A DNA stretch of 64,000 nt from Microbacterium maritypicum (GTDB lineage: Bacteria; Actinomycetota; Actinomycetes; Actinomycetales; Microbacteriaceae), in contig NZ_CP168030.1 in the NCBI RefSeq assembly GCF_041529975.1, positions 2,108,001-2,172,000 of the forward strand, written 5' to 3'. Position 1 is the stretch's first letter; the number at the start of each line of letters is the position of its first letter. The translations under genes and the position numbers were made by a program. The notes beneath the pieces are model-generated. The model was not told the DNA's origin and did not search any database. It saw nothing but the letters and a program-made list of their open reading frames with translations. Below, in pieces: positions 12,035 to 19,417 of this stretch.

Positions 12035-12054
12035 ATTCTAGAACAAATATTCGA
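12035..12054 (-). promoter_or_regulatory. LexA-like SOS box overlapping a -10 element of the DUF222/HNH gene
   Basis: On the minus strand, 12054-12039 reads TCGAAT-ATTT-GTTCTA, matching 10 of 12 fixed positions of the mycobacterial/actinobacterial SOS box TCGAAC-N4-GTTCGA. Its end runs into TAGAAT (12040-12035), a -10 hexamer six bases before the ATG at 12028. LexA bound here would block the promoter. Confidence 0.65.
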
Positions 12055-12080
12055 AAGTGCGGCGCGAGGATGACGGCATA

Positions 12081-12452
12081 TCAATCCTCTGGGTCGTGGT
12101 TCCGCCCGCGCAGTTTGTCGATGTCGCGACGCTCCCGCTTCGTGGGTCGCCCGGCCCCGCGGTCACGCAGACCGAGTGCCGCCTGGGGCTCCCGTTCGGG
12201 CGTCTTGTCCTCGTATGCGAGCGCCGCCACAGGAGCGCCGACTCGCTTGACGAGAAGCTGACGTACGAAGAGGATCCGGTCGAATCCGGCGATGCGGATA
12301 CGCAGCTCGTCGCCCACGCGGATCTGCTGTGCAGCCTTCACCTTGTCGCCGTTCACCCGTACATGCCCCGCGCGGCATGCGGTGGTCGCGGCCGACCGGG
12401 TCTTGTAGACGCGGATCGCCCAGAGCCAGCTGTCGACGCGTGCCGCATCCAT
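12081..12452 (-). CDS. S4 RNA-binding domain protein, Hsp15-like
   Basis: A 123-residue protein with an N-terminal S4 domain (VDSWLWAIRVYKTRSAATTA, then GHVRVNGDKVKAAQQIRVGD) and a basic tail ending in GRPTKRERRDIDKLRG. This matches the HslR/Hsp15 group, which in E. coli binds 50S subunits carrying nascent chain and stranded tRNA. The open frame continues far upstream, but that part is antisense-like shadow. The ATG at 12452 overlaps the stop of the upstream YhhN gene in a TGATG, so the two are probably translated together. The function is inferred from family only. Confidence 0.82.
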   Translation of the reverse strand: MDAARVDSWLWAIRVYKTRSAATTACRAGHVRVNGDKVKAAQQIRVGDELRIRIAGFDRILFVRQLLVKRVGAPVAALAYEDKTPEREPQAALGLRDRGAGRPTKRERRDIDKLRGRNHDPED

Positions 12453-13120
12453 CAGGAAGCCCGCTTTCGCAGCGTGACCAGCGCGCCCGCGATGATGAGG
12501 CCTTGGCCGAGCGTGTAGGTGAGCATCACGGCCGGGCTGCTCCACGCCGGGAGCCCGTCGGCGAGGAAGAGCCGGAACGCGAGCAGTGTGTCGCTGGCGA
12601 GGAAGAACGCTCCGCCGACCGCGACGAGCGGATGGCACCGCGCCGAGAATGCCGCCGTCCCGCCGAGCACGAGTCCGTAGAGGGCGACCGCGATCAGCAG
12701 GCCGCCTGTATGCGGGCCGAGAACCGCGATCATCGCCACCCACCAGAGTGCGTAGATCAGGGCCCACCGGGGCATCCGCCGCACGCTCAGCCGGCGGGCG
12801 AAGAGCAGGATGTATGCCACATGGGCGATGCCGAAGAACAGCAGCATGAGGGGGAGTTCCGGTGCCGCGGGGAAGAACGCGCCCACGCCATCCCCGAGCC
12901 AGGAGAAGAGCACCGCCGCGAGGAGCAGGACCAGGGTCATCAGCGGCTTGATCCACCGGGCAGCGGCCAGGACGGGGACGGCGAGCATCGGCATCAGCAG
13001 CAGCTTCGTCGGTCCGGCGAGCGGGCTTCCGACGGCGAGCAGGATGACGTGGAGAACGGAGACCGCGACGTAGGGGAGGAACGTCCAGGCGATCAGCGAG
13101 GACGGGGCGCGGCGCTGCAT
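12452..13120 (-). CDS. YhhN family membrane protein (lysoplasmalogenase-like)
   Basis: A 222-residue integral membrane protein with about eight hydrophobic segments. YhhN/TMEM86 members include enzymes that cleave the vinyl ether of lysoplasmalogens. The family-typical FFLASDTLLAFRLF lies near residue 165, and the SWLGDGVGAFF region near residue 80 carries polar residues expected in the active site. An ATG at 13171 would add 17 polar residues. I chose the ATG at 13120 because TACGAT sits exactly six bases before it, as at other leaderless starts here. The gene precedes the S4 protein and is probably co-transcribed with it. Substrate activity is not proven. Confidence 0.72.
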   Translation of the reverse strand: MQRRAPSSLIAWTFLPYVAVSVLHVILLAVGSPLAGPTKLLLMPMLAVPVLAAARWIKPLMTLVLLLAAVLFSWLGDGVGAFFPAAPELPLMLLFFGIAHVAYILLFARRLSVRRMPRWALIYALWWVAMIAVLGPHTGGLLIAVALYGLVLGGTAAFSARCHPLVAVGGAFFLASDTLLAFRLFLADGLPAWSSPAVMLTYTLGQGLIIAGALVTLRKRAS

Positions 13121-13179
13121 CTCCCCATCGTAGGCTCGGCCGATCGTCGGGCGCGCTGTCGGACGAGGCATGAGCGGGC

Positions 13180-13635
13180 TCAGGATTCGACGGTGACCTG
13201 CTGGACGGCATCGTCGATGCCCAGGTGCACGGCCGGCCAGTATCCCTCGGGGAAGTGCTCGCCGCAGCTGTCGGTGAAGTGGAGGATGACCGTGCCGTCG
13301 GGGGTGGCCTCGATCGCCTCGAGCGCGAGATCGGAGGCGGCGTCATCGAGATCCTGAGGCTCGGGCTCGCCCGTGTTGAAGTTCGTGACCACGGCATCCG
13401 TCGCGATCCGTCGCAGCGTGTGCAGCCGCTTGACGACCTCGCGCGTGCGGGGGAGCAGCGGTGCCACCTCGTCGGGAGTCGTTCCCTCGAGCATGAGCTC
13501 GAGTTCCGTGCCCTCGACTGAGACCGTGCCGACGAACCAGTCGTGTGTGAGCACGGAGCCGTCGGTGAGCTCGGATGTGGCGCGGGTGAAGGTGCCGAGT
13601 TCGGGATCGTCGATGGTCGGGCTCGCGTCGCTCAT
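13180..13635 (-). CDS. DUF2262-like hypothetical protein
   Basis: A 151-residue acidic soluble protein with no signal peptide or membrane segment. The order GTFTRA, HDWFVGTVSVEG and ELELMLEG near the start, then AIEATPDGTVILHFTDSCGEHFPEG, resembles DUF2262 proteins, which have no defined function. The start is ATG at 13635 with TAGCGT six bases upstream, so it is probably leaderless. It lies directly upstream of the YhhN gene on the same strand. The family assignment is from pattern memory and only moderately secure. Confidence 0.55.
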   Translation of the reverse strand: MSDASPTIDDPELGTFTRATSELTDGSVLTHDWFVGTVSVEGTELELMLEGTTPDEVAPLLPRTREVVKRLHTLRRIATDAVVTNFNTGEPEPQDLDDAASDLALEAIEATPDGTVILHFTDSCGEHFPEGYWPAVHLGIDDAVQQVTVES

Positions 13636-13639
13636 GCCT

Positions 13640-14254
13640 TCACGCTAGTGGCTCGGGGGTGTGGCGCGATCCTGGGGCCAGGTCGAGGGCGACGAGGGCG
13701 CGCCCCGGCTTGAGTGCGGTCTTCTCGGTGAAGCCGGCGGCGAGGAATGTGCCGAGCGTGCCGTGGAACAGATCGTTGGCCCGCTGCTTCTCGCCGCGTG
13801 TGTCGATCGGGTACCCCTCGATCAGTCGAGCGCCGGATTCGCGGGCGTACTCCACGGCGGCGTCGAGCAGTGCGTGATTCAGCCCGGCGCCGCGGTGCTC
13901 GCGGCGCACGACGAAGCACGTGACCGCCCAGACCGACTCGTCGTCGAACGGCTCGGTGGTCGCCGCCGCGATGATGCGCGTCCGCGGGATGCGCGCCTGG
14001 CGGGTGCGTGGCCCGATCCTGATCCACCCGGCAGCCTCGCCGTCGACGTAGGCGACGATCCCGGGCGGTGGTCCCTCGTCGATCTCGGCGCGGAACATCT
14101 CGGTGCGCTGCGGAGTCGTCGTCGTGTTCCAGTCCTTGTTGCTCAGCATGGGCCAGATGCACTGGCAGCTCGCTCCGTCACCGCCGCCAGTGAGAGCATG
14201 CTGCACATCGTCCCAGCGGTCGGTCGTCGCCACCTCGGTCGTGATCGTCACCAT
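13640..14254 (-). CDS. GNAT family N-acetyltransferase
   Basis: A 204-residue acetyltransferase-fold protein. The acetyl-CoA binding region is VTCFVVRREHRGAGLNHALLDAAVEYARESGA, where RREHRGAGL fits the Q/R-x-x-G-x-G/A motif. Before it lies an unusual Cys-containing stretch (GASCQCIWPMLSNKDW) typical of one actinobacterial GNAT subgroup. The longer frame begins at 14284, but the ATG at 14254 has TACCGT seven bases upstream and no Shine-Dalgarno, so I chose it. It ends only four bases from the next gene's start region. The acceptor substrate is unknown. Confidence 0.8.
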   Translation of the reverse strand: MVTITTEVATTDRWDDVQHALTGGGDGASCQCIWPMLSNKDWNTTTTPQRTEMFRAEIDEGPPPGIVAYVDGEAAGWIRIGPRTRQARIPRTRIIAAATTEPFDDESVWAVTCFVVRREHRGAGLNHALLDAAVEYARESGARLIEGYPIDTRGEKQRANDLFHGTLGTFLAAGFTEKTALKPGRALVALDLAPGSRHTPEPLA

Positions 14255-14362
14255 GCACGCGACGGTACGCGCGGCATCCGACAACCCGCAACGGCTCGGT
14301 TCGCGGAGGGGCTCGGGTTGCGGCTAAGATAGGGGAGTTGCCTGCGCGAGAGTGCAGAACAA

Positions 14363-14439
<77 letters not shown>

Positions 14440-14516
14440 CATTGAGGCTCGGAATCACGCGGAAGTCGCGAGATTCCGAGCCTCTGTCGTATCCGCCGCC
14501 GTGCGGGACCGCCCCA

Positions 14517-14522
14517 TAGGGT
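14517..14522 (+). promoter_or_regulatory. -10 hexamer of a leaderless start
   Basis: TAGGGT is followed by six bases and then the ATG at 14529, with no Shine-Dalgarno sequence. The same hexamer and spacing occur before 43669 and, on the minus strand, before 56516. Confidence 0.55.
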
Positions 14523-14528
14523 GGAACC

Positions 14529-15107
14529 ATGCCTGCGTTCTTGTATCCCGCGTTGCCGGATCGCGGGGATGGGGCGCGGTTGGGTGGTGCTCCGCCATCG
14601 GCGATCGAGACGCATCCGCTTCTGGAGACGCATCGGTATCTGCTGACTCTCGCCGCAGGCAGCGCGTCGTGGACGGGCGGCCGTGAGGTGTCGGTGGTGC
14701 TGCGTGCCGGCTTCGGCATCGAAGACGAGGATGTCGTCTATCCGGACATGGCGATGCGGGCGATCGTCCATGACCCCTCGCCGCGTGGCGGGCGGGACGA
14801 CCTGGGGTGGCCAGGGCTGCGTGCGACAGCGCTGATCCAACGACCGGACGCCGCGTCCACACCGGCTCTGGTGCGGATCGATGACGAACCCGTCTTGATC
14901 CAGAACGAGCCGGCGTTCGCTGATGCCGTGCGCGCCGACGGGCATCGCTTCCTCTTTCAGATCGATGAGGACGGGTGGCCCGTGGAGGGCGAGCTCGAAG
15001 ACCTCATCGAGGAGTATCTGTGGGGATACGGCTCGGTGTACTTCTACGGCACACCGGGCGCGGACGGGATCGTGCGCGACGTCGTCGCAGGCTTTCTCGA
15101 TTTCTAG
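14529..15107 (+). CDS. Hypothetical protein, DUF1963/YwqG-like
   Basis: A 192-residue soluble protein, first gene after the tRNA. I do not firmly recognise it. The segment RLGGAPP near the start and RFLFQIDEDG with WGYGSVYFYG near the end resemble the G-G-x-P and Q-I-D motifs of YwqG/DUF1963 proteins, which occur among immunity-type and housekeeping proteins without a known function. No signal peptide or membrane segment is seen. The start at 14529 is supported by a leaderless-type -10. The neighbouring genes are likewise small and unrecognised. Confidence 0.5.
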   Translation: MPAFLYPALPDRGDGARLGGAPPSAIETHPLLETHRYLLTLAAGSASWTGGREVSVVLRAGFGIEDEDVVYPDMAMRAIVHDPSPRGGRDDLGWPGLRATALIQRPDAASTPALVRIDDEPVLIQNEPAFADAVRADGHRFLFQIDEDGWPVEGELEDLIEEYLWGYGSVYFYGTPGADGIVRDVVAGFLDF

Positions 15108-15162
15108 CCGAACGCGACAACACCGCTCGCGGCCCTCGAAGCGCGATCGATAAACTGCCTCG

Positions 15163-15240
15163 GTGAACACCGTCGAATATGAGGTCGTGACGCCGGACGG
15201 CGCCACCGACCCGATCCAGGTGGGGCCGCACGATGACTGA
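15163..15240 (+). CDS. Possible 25-residue leader or remnant ORF
   Basis: GTG at 15163 opens 25 codons (starting VNTVEYEVVTPDG) and stops eight bases inside the next gene. TAAACT lies exactly six bases before the GTG, the same arrangement as other leaderless starts, and the stop/start overlap suggests coupling. It may be a genuine short leader peptide or the N-terminal remnant of a shortened gene; no homologue is recognised. Confidence 0.35.
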   Translation: MNTVEYEVVTPDGATDPIQVGPHDD

Positions 15241-15670
15241 TCCCTCCGGAATCGACGGCGTGCCGAATGGGCGGCTCACGTTCCGCACGGTGTGGGGTGG
15301 CCCGTCGCCGCAGGCGGGCTTCATCGAAGAGGTTGCGCGGATAAAGCAGCACCTGCGCACGGCGGAATTCTCGTACCATCTCGACCTCTTCCTGACGGTC
15401 GGCGGCGAGATCACGCCGGTGCCCGGGCCATCCGGGTTGCGAACACCGCGGGTGTTCCTGTCGCGACGCACTGCCACGGGAGAGATCCGGATCAGCAACG
15501 ACGATGTCAGCGCCGCCTCTGATCCGGTCGCCTTCCTGCGGCAGACGATCCACCGGGCGATCGCCGACCTCATGAGTCGCATCGCTGCTCGTGACCCTGC
15601 CTTCGACGCGGACGCGGAGCGAGCGAAGATCGCCTTCCTCATCGACGACGAGGCCGCCCCCGACGCGTAG
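15233..15670 (+). CDS. Hypothetical protein, 145 residues
   Basis: A soluble 145-residue protein that I do not recognise. It starts LTFRTVWGGPSPQAGFIEEVARIK, has a middle section HLDLFLTVGGEITP, and ends in an acidic tail (FLIDDEAAPDA). A GFIEEV helix and a central beta-rich part suggest a compact alpha/beta fold. The ATG at 15233 lies inside the end of the 25-codon ORF, so translation may depend on it. No Shine-Dalgarno is obvious. The island context suggests an immunity-type protein, which is only an inference. Confidence 0.55.
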   Translation: MTDPSGIDGVPNGRLTFRTVWGGPSPQAGFIEEVARIKQHLRTAEFSYHLDLFLTVGGEITPVPGPSGLRTPRVFLSRRTATGEIRISNDDVSAASDPVAFLRQTIHRAIADLMSRIAARDPAFDADAERAKIAFLIDDEAAPDA

Positions 15671-15696
15671 GCAGTTCCTGATGAGGAGGTCGCGAG

Positions 15697-16230
15697 CTAG
15701 TGGCCCAGCCCCGTGTCGGGCGTGCCGCTCGCATCGAACAGGAGTCTCTCGACGACGTCGTTCCGTGCTGCCGGCCGCGCGATGATGTACCTCAGCAGGT
15801 CCTCGAAGCGAGAGAAGACAACCACCGCTTCTTCGAACTCCGGCTCCCTTCCGTGGACGACAGCTCCATCGTCGCGCACTGCCAGGTACTCGTATCCGTT
15901 GCGAACGGAAAGCAGGATGGGTAGGTGGCGCTTCCAGAAACGGGAGACCGCGACCAACTCATCATCCGTTGTCGCCGCCTGGATGCTCAGCTGTTCGAAC
16001 TCGTTCCACGCGAATGCATCCTCCGCGCCGTTCGAGTAGTCGTGGCGGGACAAGAACCACACGGTCTCGTCTGCGTTCGACAACTGTGAGAACGAGGACG
16101 CCCAGCCGGCCACTGTGTCGGGTGCCGTGAGCAGCGCGGAGGGAACTCCGTCTTCCGTGGACAGCGGCGGCTCACACGTCCACCCGGCTTCCTGCAGGCA
16201 TCCGGTGGCACGTCGGAAGAGTTCCGTCAT
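15697..16230 (-). CDS. SMI1/KNR4 (SUKH)-like protein
   Basis: A 177-residue soluble protein. The C-terminal half, with RHLPILLSVRNGYEYLAVRDD, GAVVHGREPEFEEA and FSRFEDLLRYI, fits the SUKH superfamily pattern, in which a beta strand with G-Y/F-x-Y-x-A/L precedes the acidic 'EF' and a final helix. SUKH proteins are commonly immunity proteins against polymorphic toxins. The start at 16230 has TAGCCT six bases upstream (leaderless type). No cognate toxin is visible nearby, so this would be an orphan. The assignment is from motif shape and is tentative. Confidence 0.5.
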   Translation of the reverse strand: MTELFRRATGCLQEAGWTCEPPLSTEDGVPSALLTAPDTVAGWASSFSQLSNADETVWFLSRHDYSNGAEDAFAWNEFEQLSIQAATTDDELVAVSRFWKRHLPILLSVRNGYEYLAVRDDGAVVHGREPEFEEAVVVFSRFEDLLRYIIARPAARNDVVERLLFDASGTPDTGLGH

Positions 16231-16267
16231 GCTTCCAGGCTACCGAGCAGTCTCTTCAGGCAGACGG

Positions 16268-17104
16268 TCACGTGGTCGCGCCCGTGTTGGCCCATTCCAG
16301 TGTCGACAGCTTCGCCTCGATCGTCGCGAGGCCGATGTTCCCGCATCCGACCAGGGTAAGCCGGCGCAGTCGAGGGAGGTCGTTGACGGCGGCGATGCCG
16401 GTGATCTTCTTGCAGTACTGGATGTTCACGATCTCGAGTCGCTGGAGGGCAGCCAACTCGGAGATGTCACCCAGGGCGGTGAGATTCTTCAGCCGCAACG
16501 ATTCCAACTGGGGGAGCACGCTGATCCCGGTGAGGCTCGTCAGCGTGCGTCCACCGATCAACCCGAGCCGGCGAAGCCCGACCGGTTCGACGAGGCGGAA
16601 GATCTCCTCGTCTGTGGGCACGTTCAACAGGTTCAATTCCTCCAGCGGCAGTTCGAGCGCCTGCCGCACATTGTTCAGAGATCTCTGCGGGTAGAGGGAG
16701 AGGGCCTGGAGCCGGGGGAAGTGCTCGTTCTTGAAGCGGAAGGGTTCGCCGACGTAGAGGGTCTTCAGGTTCGGCACCACCACATCCCGCCACACCAGGG
16801 TCCGATCGCCGATGTGCACCGAGAGGTCTTCCAGACTCTCGGGGAGATCGCCCTGCCGCAGTTCGGTGACGATGGTGGGGAGGACCCGCCCCGGGCCGAT
16901 GCTGAGGGCTTTCAAATTCGTCATCGCCGAGATGATCTCCGGGAGACGGTCGATCGGTCCGTCCAGCGGAGACCACAGGTGCACATCGGTGATGCGCGAC
17001 AGCTGCTCGGCGTCGTAGGGCTGGTCGTAGAACACGAGGTCCCTGTCCGGCACGTCGAACTGGTCCTGGTGCGCACTGTGCAGCACCATGGTCCGCTTGC
17101 TCAT
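16268..17104 (-). CDS. Leucine-rich-repeat protein
   Basis: A 278-residue cytoplasmic protein built largely of leucine-rich repeats. From about residue 55 units of 22-26 residues recur, for example LPEIISAMTNLKALSIG, LPLEELNLLNV, LPQLESLRLKN, LAALQRLEIVN and LPRLRRLTLVG. There is no signal peptide or membrane segment, and the N-terminal 50 residues contain an aromatic-rich FDVPDRDLVFYDQPYD section. The start at 17104 is preceded by GAGGA. LRR proteins in bacteria usually bind other proteins; the partner is unknown. Its place among SUKH-like genes suggests an immunity or effector-related function, but this is not shown. Confidence 0.75.
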   Translation of the reverse strand: MSKRTMVLHSAHQDQFDVPDRDLVFYDQPYDAEQLSRITDVHLWSPLDGPIDRLPEIISAMTNLKALSIGPGRVLPTIVTELRQGDLPESLEDLSVHIGDRTLVWRDVVVPNLKTLYVGEPFRFKNEHFPRLQALSLYPQRSLNNVRQALELPLEELNLLNVPTDEEIFRLVEPVGLRRLGLIGGRTLTSLTGISVLPQLESLRLKNLTALGDISELAALQRLEIVNIQYCKKITGIAAVNDLPRLRRLTLVGCGNIGLATIEAKLSTLEWANTGATT

Positions 17105-17152
17105 GATGTCCTCATCCGTTCACCCGTGAGTCCGCGGGCTGTCGTCCCCGCC

Positions 17153-17174
17153 GCACAACTCAGATTAGTTGTGC
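17153..17174. promoter_or_regulatory. Perfect 8-bp inverted repeat in a divergent gap
   Basis: GCACAACT (17153-17160) and AGTTGTGC (17167-17174) form a perfect inverted repeat with a six-base centre. It lies in the 156-bp gap between the divergently transcribed LRR gene and the gene at 17261, and could be an operator or a 5' hairpin. Confidence 0.4.
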
Positions 17175-17260
17175 GAGCTGTCGTCGCTCCTGCCGTGCCG
17201 GGCCGGTCCCGCTCGCACCGCACGCTTCGCGCGTGTCCTGGTCGTCGGGATAATGGAGCG

Positions 17261-17947
17261 GTGACGTTGACTCAGGAGGTCGTGACCTACGACGGTTTGC
17301 CGGCCTCGGCGGGAGGCGCGCATTCGCTTCGCACCAAGAATCCCCGCACTGCCTACGAGAGCGTTCAGGCTTTCCTCGACGCCGCCGTGGTGACCATCGG
17401 TGCGCCGGAGATGTCCTTCCAACTCTGGGCCGGAGGGCCGCCCGACGAAACCGACCGTCTCGAATCGTTCGCGGCCGCGCACCTCGGGGGACCGCAGAGC
17501 CGGCAGCGCACACACACCCAGTGGCGGGTTCGCGCAGATGACGTCGATGCCACGCTCGACACCCTGAGCGGTGCGGGTTCGGGAGCCGTGACCACCCATG
17601 GGCACCCGCTGGCCTCGCTGGTCTGGAGCGCGCCGGTGGCTCTCGTCGACACCGCGACAGGATCGACGTACGAGGGGATCGACGCCGACGCGTTCGGTGG
17701 GTTCGCGGTGGATGGCTACGGGCGCCTCCTCGGCGCGTCCGGGGTGCGTGCCACGTTCGGCACGACAGCCTCCTCCCTCTCGCTCTGGCTCGCGTTCCCC
17801 GCCGACGACCGGTTGCACGATGCTGCCGCCCACGTGCAGAAGCACCTGCCCTTCCGCCTGTCGGCGAAGCACTGGCGCCGGTGGCGTGCCACGAAAGATG
17901 GGCAGTCGTACCGGGCGACCAAGATCACGTCACCGCTGGTGCCATGA
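17261..17947 (+). CDS. Hypothetical protein, first of a coupled pair
   Basis: A 228-residue soluble protein that I do not recognise. The frame extends far upstream, but that part is antisense to the LRR gene. The GTG at 17261 has GATAAT (5 of 6 to consensus) exactly six bases upstream, marking a leaderless start. The sequence has alternating hydrophobic segments and two GFAVDGYGRLLG-like glycine turns around residue 150, with a basic C-terminus (KHWRRWRATKDG). Its stop overlaps the next start in an ATGA, so both products are probably made in step and may form a complex. Its function is unknown. Confidence 0.6.
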   Translation: MTLTQEVVTYDGLPASAGGAHSLRTKNPRTAYESVQAFLDAAVVTIGAPEMSFQLWAGGPPDETDRLESFAAAHLGGPQSRQRTHTQWRVRADDVDATLDTLSGAGSGAVTTHGHPLASLVWSAPVALVDTATGSTYEGIDADAFGGFAVDGYGRLLGASGVRATFGTTASSLSLWLAFPADDRLHDAAAHVQKHLPFRLSAKHWRRWRATKDGQSYRATKITSPLVP

Positions 17948-18522
17948 GCACGCCGTCGAAGCTCCACCGGCTCTGCGTCTTCCTGACACCCGCCGATGAA
18001 GAACAGTTCAGCGACGCGGTGCGAACCAGCCTTCCCGCGGTGCGGTTCGTCGACGCCACTCAACAACCCGAGACACGCACCCCGACGTTTCGCTCGTCAC
18101 TGAGCGAGTGCGCGGGCCCTCACATCACCCTCGTGGACACGAGCATCATCTCCGAGAGCGTCTTCCATCGTGACTACGTAGTGCCTCACCCGTCCGGTCA
18201 GGGGTGGGTGTACGCGATCGTCGGGGCCGGCCTCGCGAGCTTCGTGCGGTCGCGTTCCGACGACGACGGCTTGTGGAACGGCGAGTTGCGGGCATCCGCG
18301 CCGGAAGATGACACCCGCACCACCGAGTACATCCGTGAACTGATGCGCGTGGTGCGCACCCGCGGCATGGGCGTGTTCGCCGTCGACCCGATGACGAAGA
18401 GCGTGGCGCCTCGCGCGGAGAGGAACTTCGTCGCGTGGCCGGATGCCGCGTCCCGTTTCGGGGCGAAGGATGCTCCGCTGCTCACCAATGGCCCGACGGC
18501 CTGGTTCACGGTCGAGCGCTGA
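17944..18522 (+). CDS. Hypothetical protein, second of a coupled pair
   Basis: A 192-residue soluble protein that I do not recognise. It starts LHRLCVFLTPADEEQFS, contains a central GQGWVYAIVGAGLASFVRSR and an Arg-rich helix IRELMRVVRTRGMGVFAVD, and ends TAWFTVER. There is no signal peptide or membrane segment. The ATG at 17944 shares four bases with the stop of the upstream gene; the longer frame beginning at 17881 is not needed. The tight coupling and shared novelty suggest the two proteins act together. The island context hints at an immunity or defence role, without direct evidence. Confidence 0.6.
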   Translation: MSTPSKLHRLCVFLTPADEEQFSDAVRTSLPAVRFVDATQQPETRTPTFRSSLSECAGPHITLVDTSIISESVFHRDYVVPHPSGQGWVYAIVGAGLASFVRSRSDDDGLWNGELRASAPEDDTRTTEYIRELMRVVRTRGMGVFAVDPMTKSVAPRAERNFVAWPDAASRFGAKDAPLLTNGPTAWFTVER

Positions 18523-18542
18523 CGAGCTGACCGCGAGGGATC

Positions 18543-19079
18543 TCAGAGGCGGACGGCGGGCAGCGGTTCGACGTCGTGGCCTCGGGCGCCGAACGATCCG
18601 CGCGCCCGCGCCTGGATCAGAGGCAACGCTTCGGAGAGGCTTCCGCCGAGTCGGTGGAGCGAATCGAGCGAGCGAGATTCCCAGACGGCGAACTCCTCGT
18701 CCGGGGTGCGCGACGAAGTGTCCCACAGCAGCGCGTCACCGTTCTCGCTCCACCCGAACACTCGCAACGACGCCGGCCGCGACCAATCGGAATCGGGCTC
18801 GACCATCCACTCGAACTCCTCTTCCTCGCCCTCCCGATACACGGATAGAAACCGAGCGGTGAGGTTCTCCCCGCGCCCCTGAAGGCCGTCGGCGAAGCCG
18901 GGAAGAACCGGTGGGTAGATCAGCCAGAGGTCGAAGAGTCGAGCCCAGCCCGCATGCCGGATGAACGCACGATACGACTCGGGGAACCCTCCTCCGTCCG
19001 GAAAACGGTACGAATCGAGAAGCTCCAGATCGACGTGTTCGAGAGTCGGACGACCGTTCACCGTCAACGTGTGAGGCAC
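18543..19079 (-). CDS. SMI1/KNR4 (SUKH) family protein
   Basis: A 178-residue soluble protein. The SUKH pattern is clearer here than in the gene at 15697: GFPESYRAFIRHAGWARLF fits the 'LP-x-x-Y-x-x-F' helix and following aromatic core, FRVFGWS-type and GDALLWDTS segments follow, and a final WESRSLDSLHRLGGSL helix matches the family end. SUKH proteins are often immunity proteins in toxin systems. The start is GTG at 19079, with TAGAGT six bases upstream. It is convergent with the coupled pair and is the last intact gene of the island. Confidence 0.65.
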   Translation of the reverse strand: MPHTLTVNGRPTLEHVDLELLDSYRFPDGGGFPESYRAFIRHAGWARLFDLWLIYPPVLPGFADGLQGRGENLTARFLSVYREGEEEEFEWMVEPDSDWSRPASLRVFGWSENGDALLWDTSSRTPDEEFAVWESRSLDSLHRLGGSLSEALPLIQARARGSFGARGHDVEPLPAVRL

Positions 19080-19117
19080 GGATCGACTCTACGAGAAGGG
19101 TCCTGGTGGTGAGGGAT

Positions 19118-19231
19118 TCAAGGCAGGAGCACGATGCGCCCGAGCACCTCGCCGGTATCCATGAGTCGGTGCGCCTCGGCGGCGGCGCTCAGGGGCAGGG
19201 CGTCGTGAACCAACCGCGGGTTTAGTGCTGT
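19118..19231 (-). pseudogene. 3' remnant of a zinc-type/quinone oxidoreductase gene
   Basis: On the minus strand about 38 codons read through LPLSAAAEAHRLMDTGEVLG and RIVLLP to a TGA at 19118-19120. This is the standard C-terminus of medium-chain zinc-type dehydrogenases and quinone oxidoreductases (substrate-domain end, 'PL-x-x-A-x-x-A-H-x-x-M-x-x-G-x-x-x-G-K/R-I-V'). A TAA at 19232-19234 and non-coding sequence lie upstream, so the rest of the gene is missing. It marks a rearrangement point just before the glycan locus. Confidence 0.7.
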
Positions 19232-19304
19232 TTAGCATTATGGTGGCGAGCGAGGGTCCAGGATCGCTTGCTAGACAAGGGGATGCGCGAGGATCCCACG
19301 GGCA

Positions 19305-19333
19305 TTGACTTAACGAAACAAAACCGGTTTACT
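19305..19333 (+). promoter_or_regulatory. Promoter with LacI operator for the solute-binding protein gene
   Basis: TTGACT (19305-19310), a 17-base spacer and TTTACT (19328-19333) form a promoter. The palindrome AAACCGGTTT (19321-19330) overlaps its -10. The 15-mer CAAAACCGGTTTACT here is identical to the one, in reverse orientation, before the permease operon. A LacI-family repressor is encoded in the locus. Confidence 0.8.
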
Positions 19334-19417
19334 GATCGTGCCCGGCCTCCCGTAAGCGCCCGGTCCCGACAGCAAGGAAGCCGTCACCCGAGCTTCCGAA
19401 CGAAGGAGTTTCTCGCA

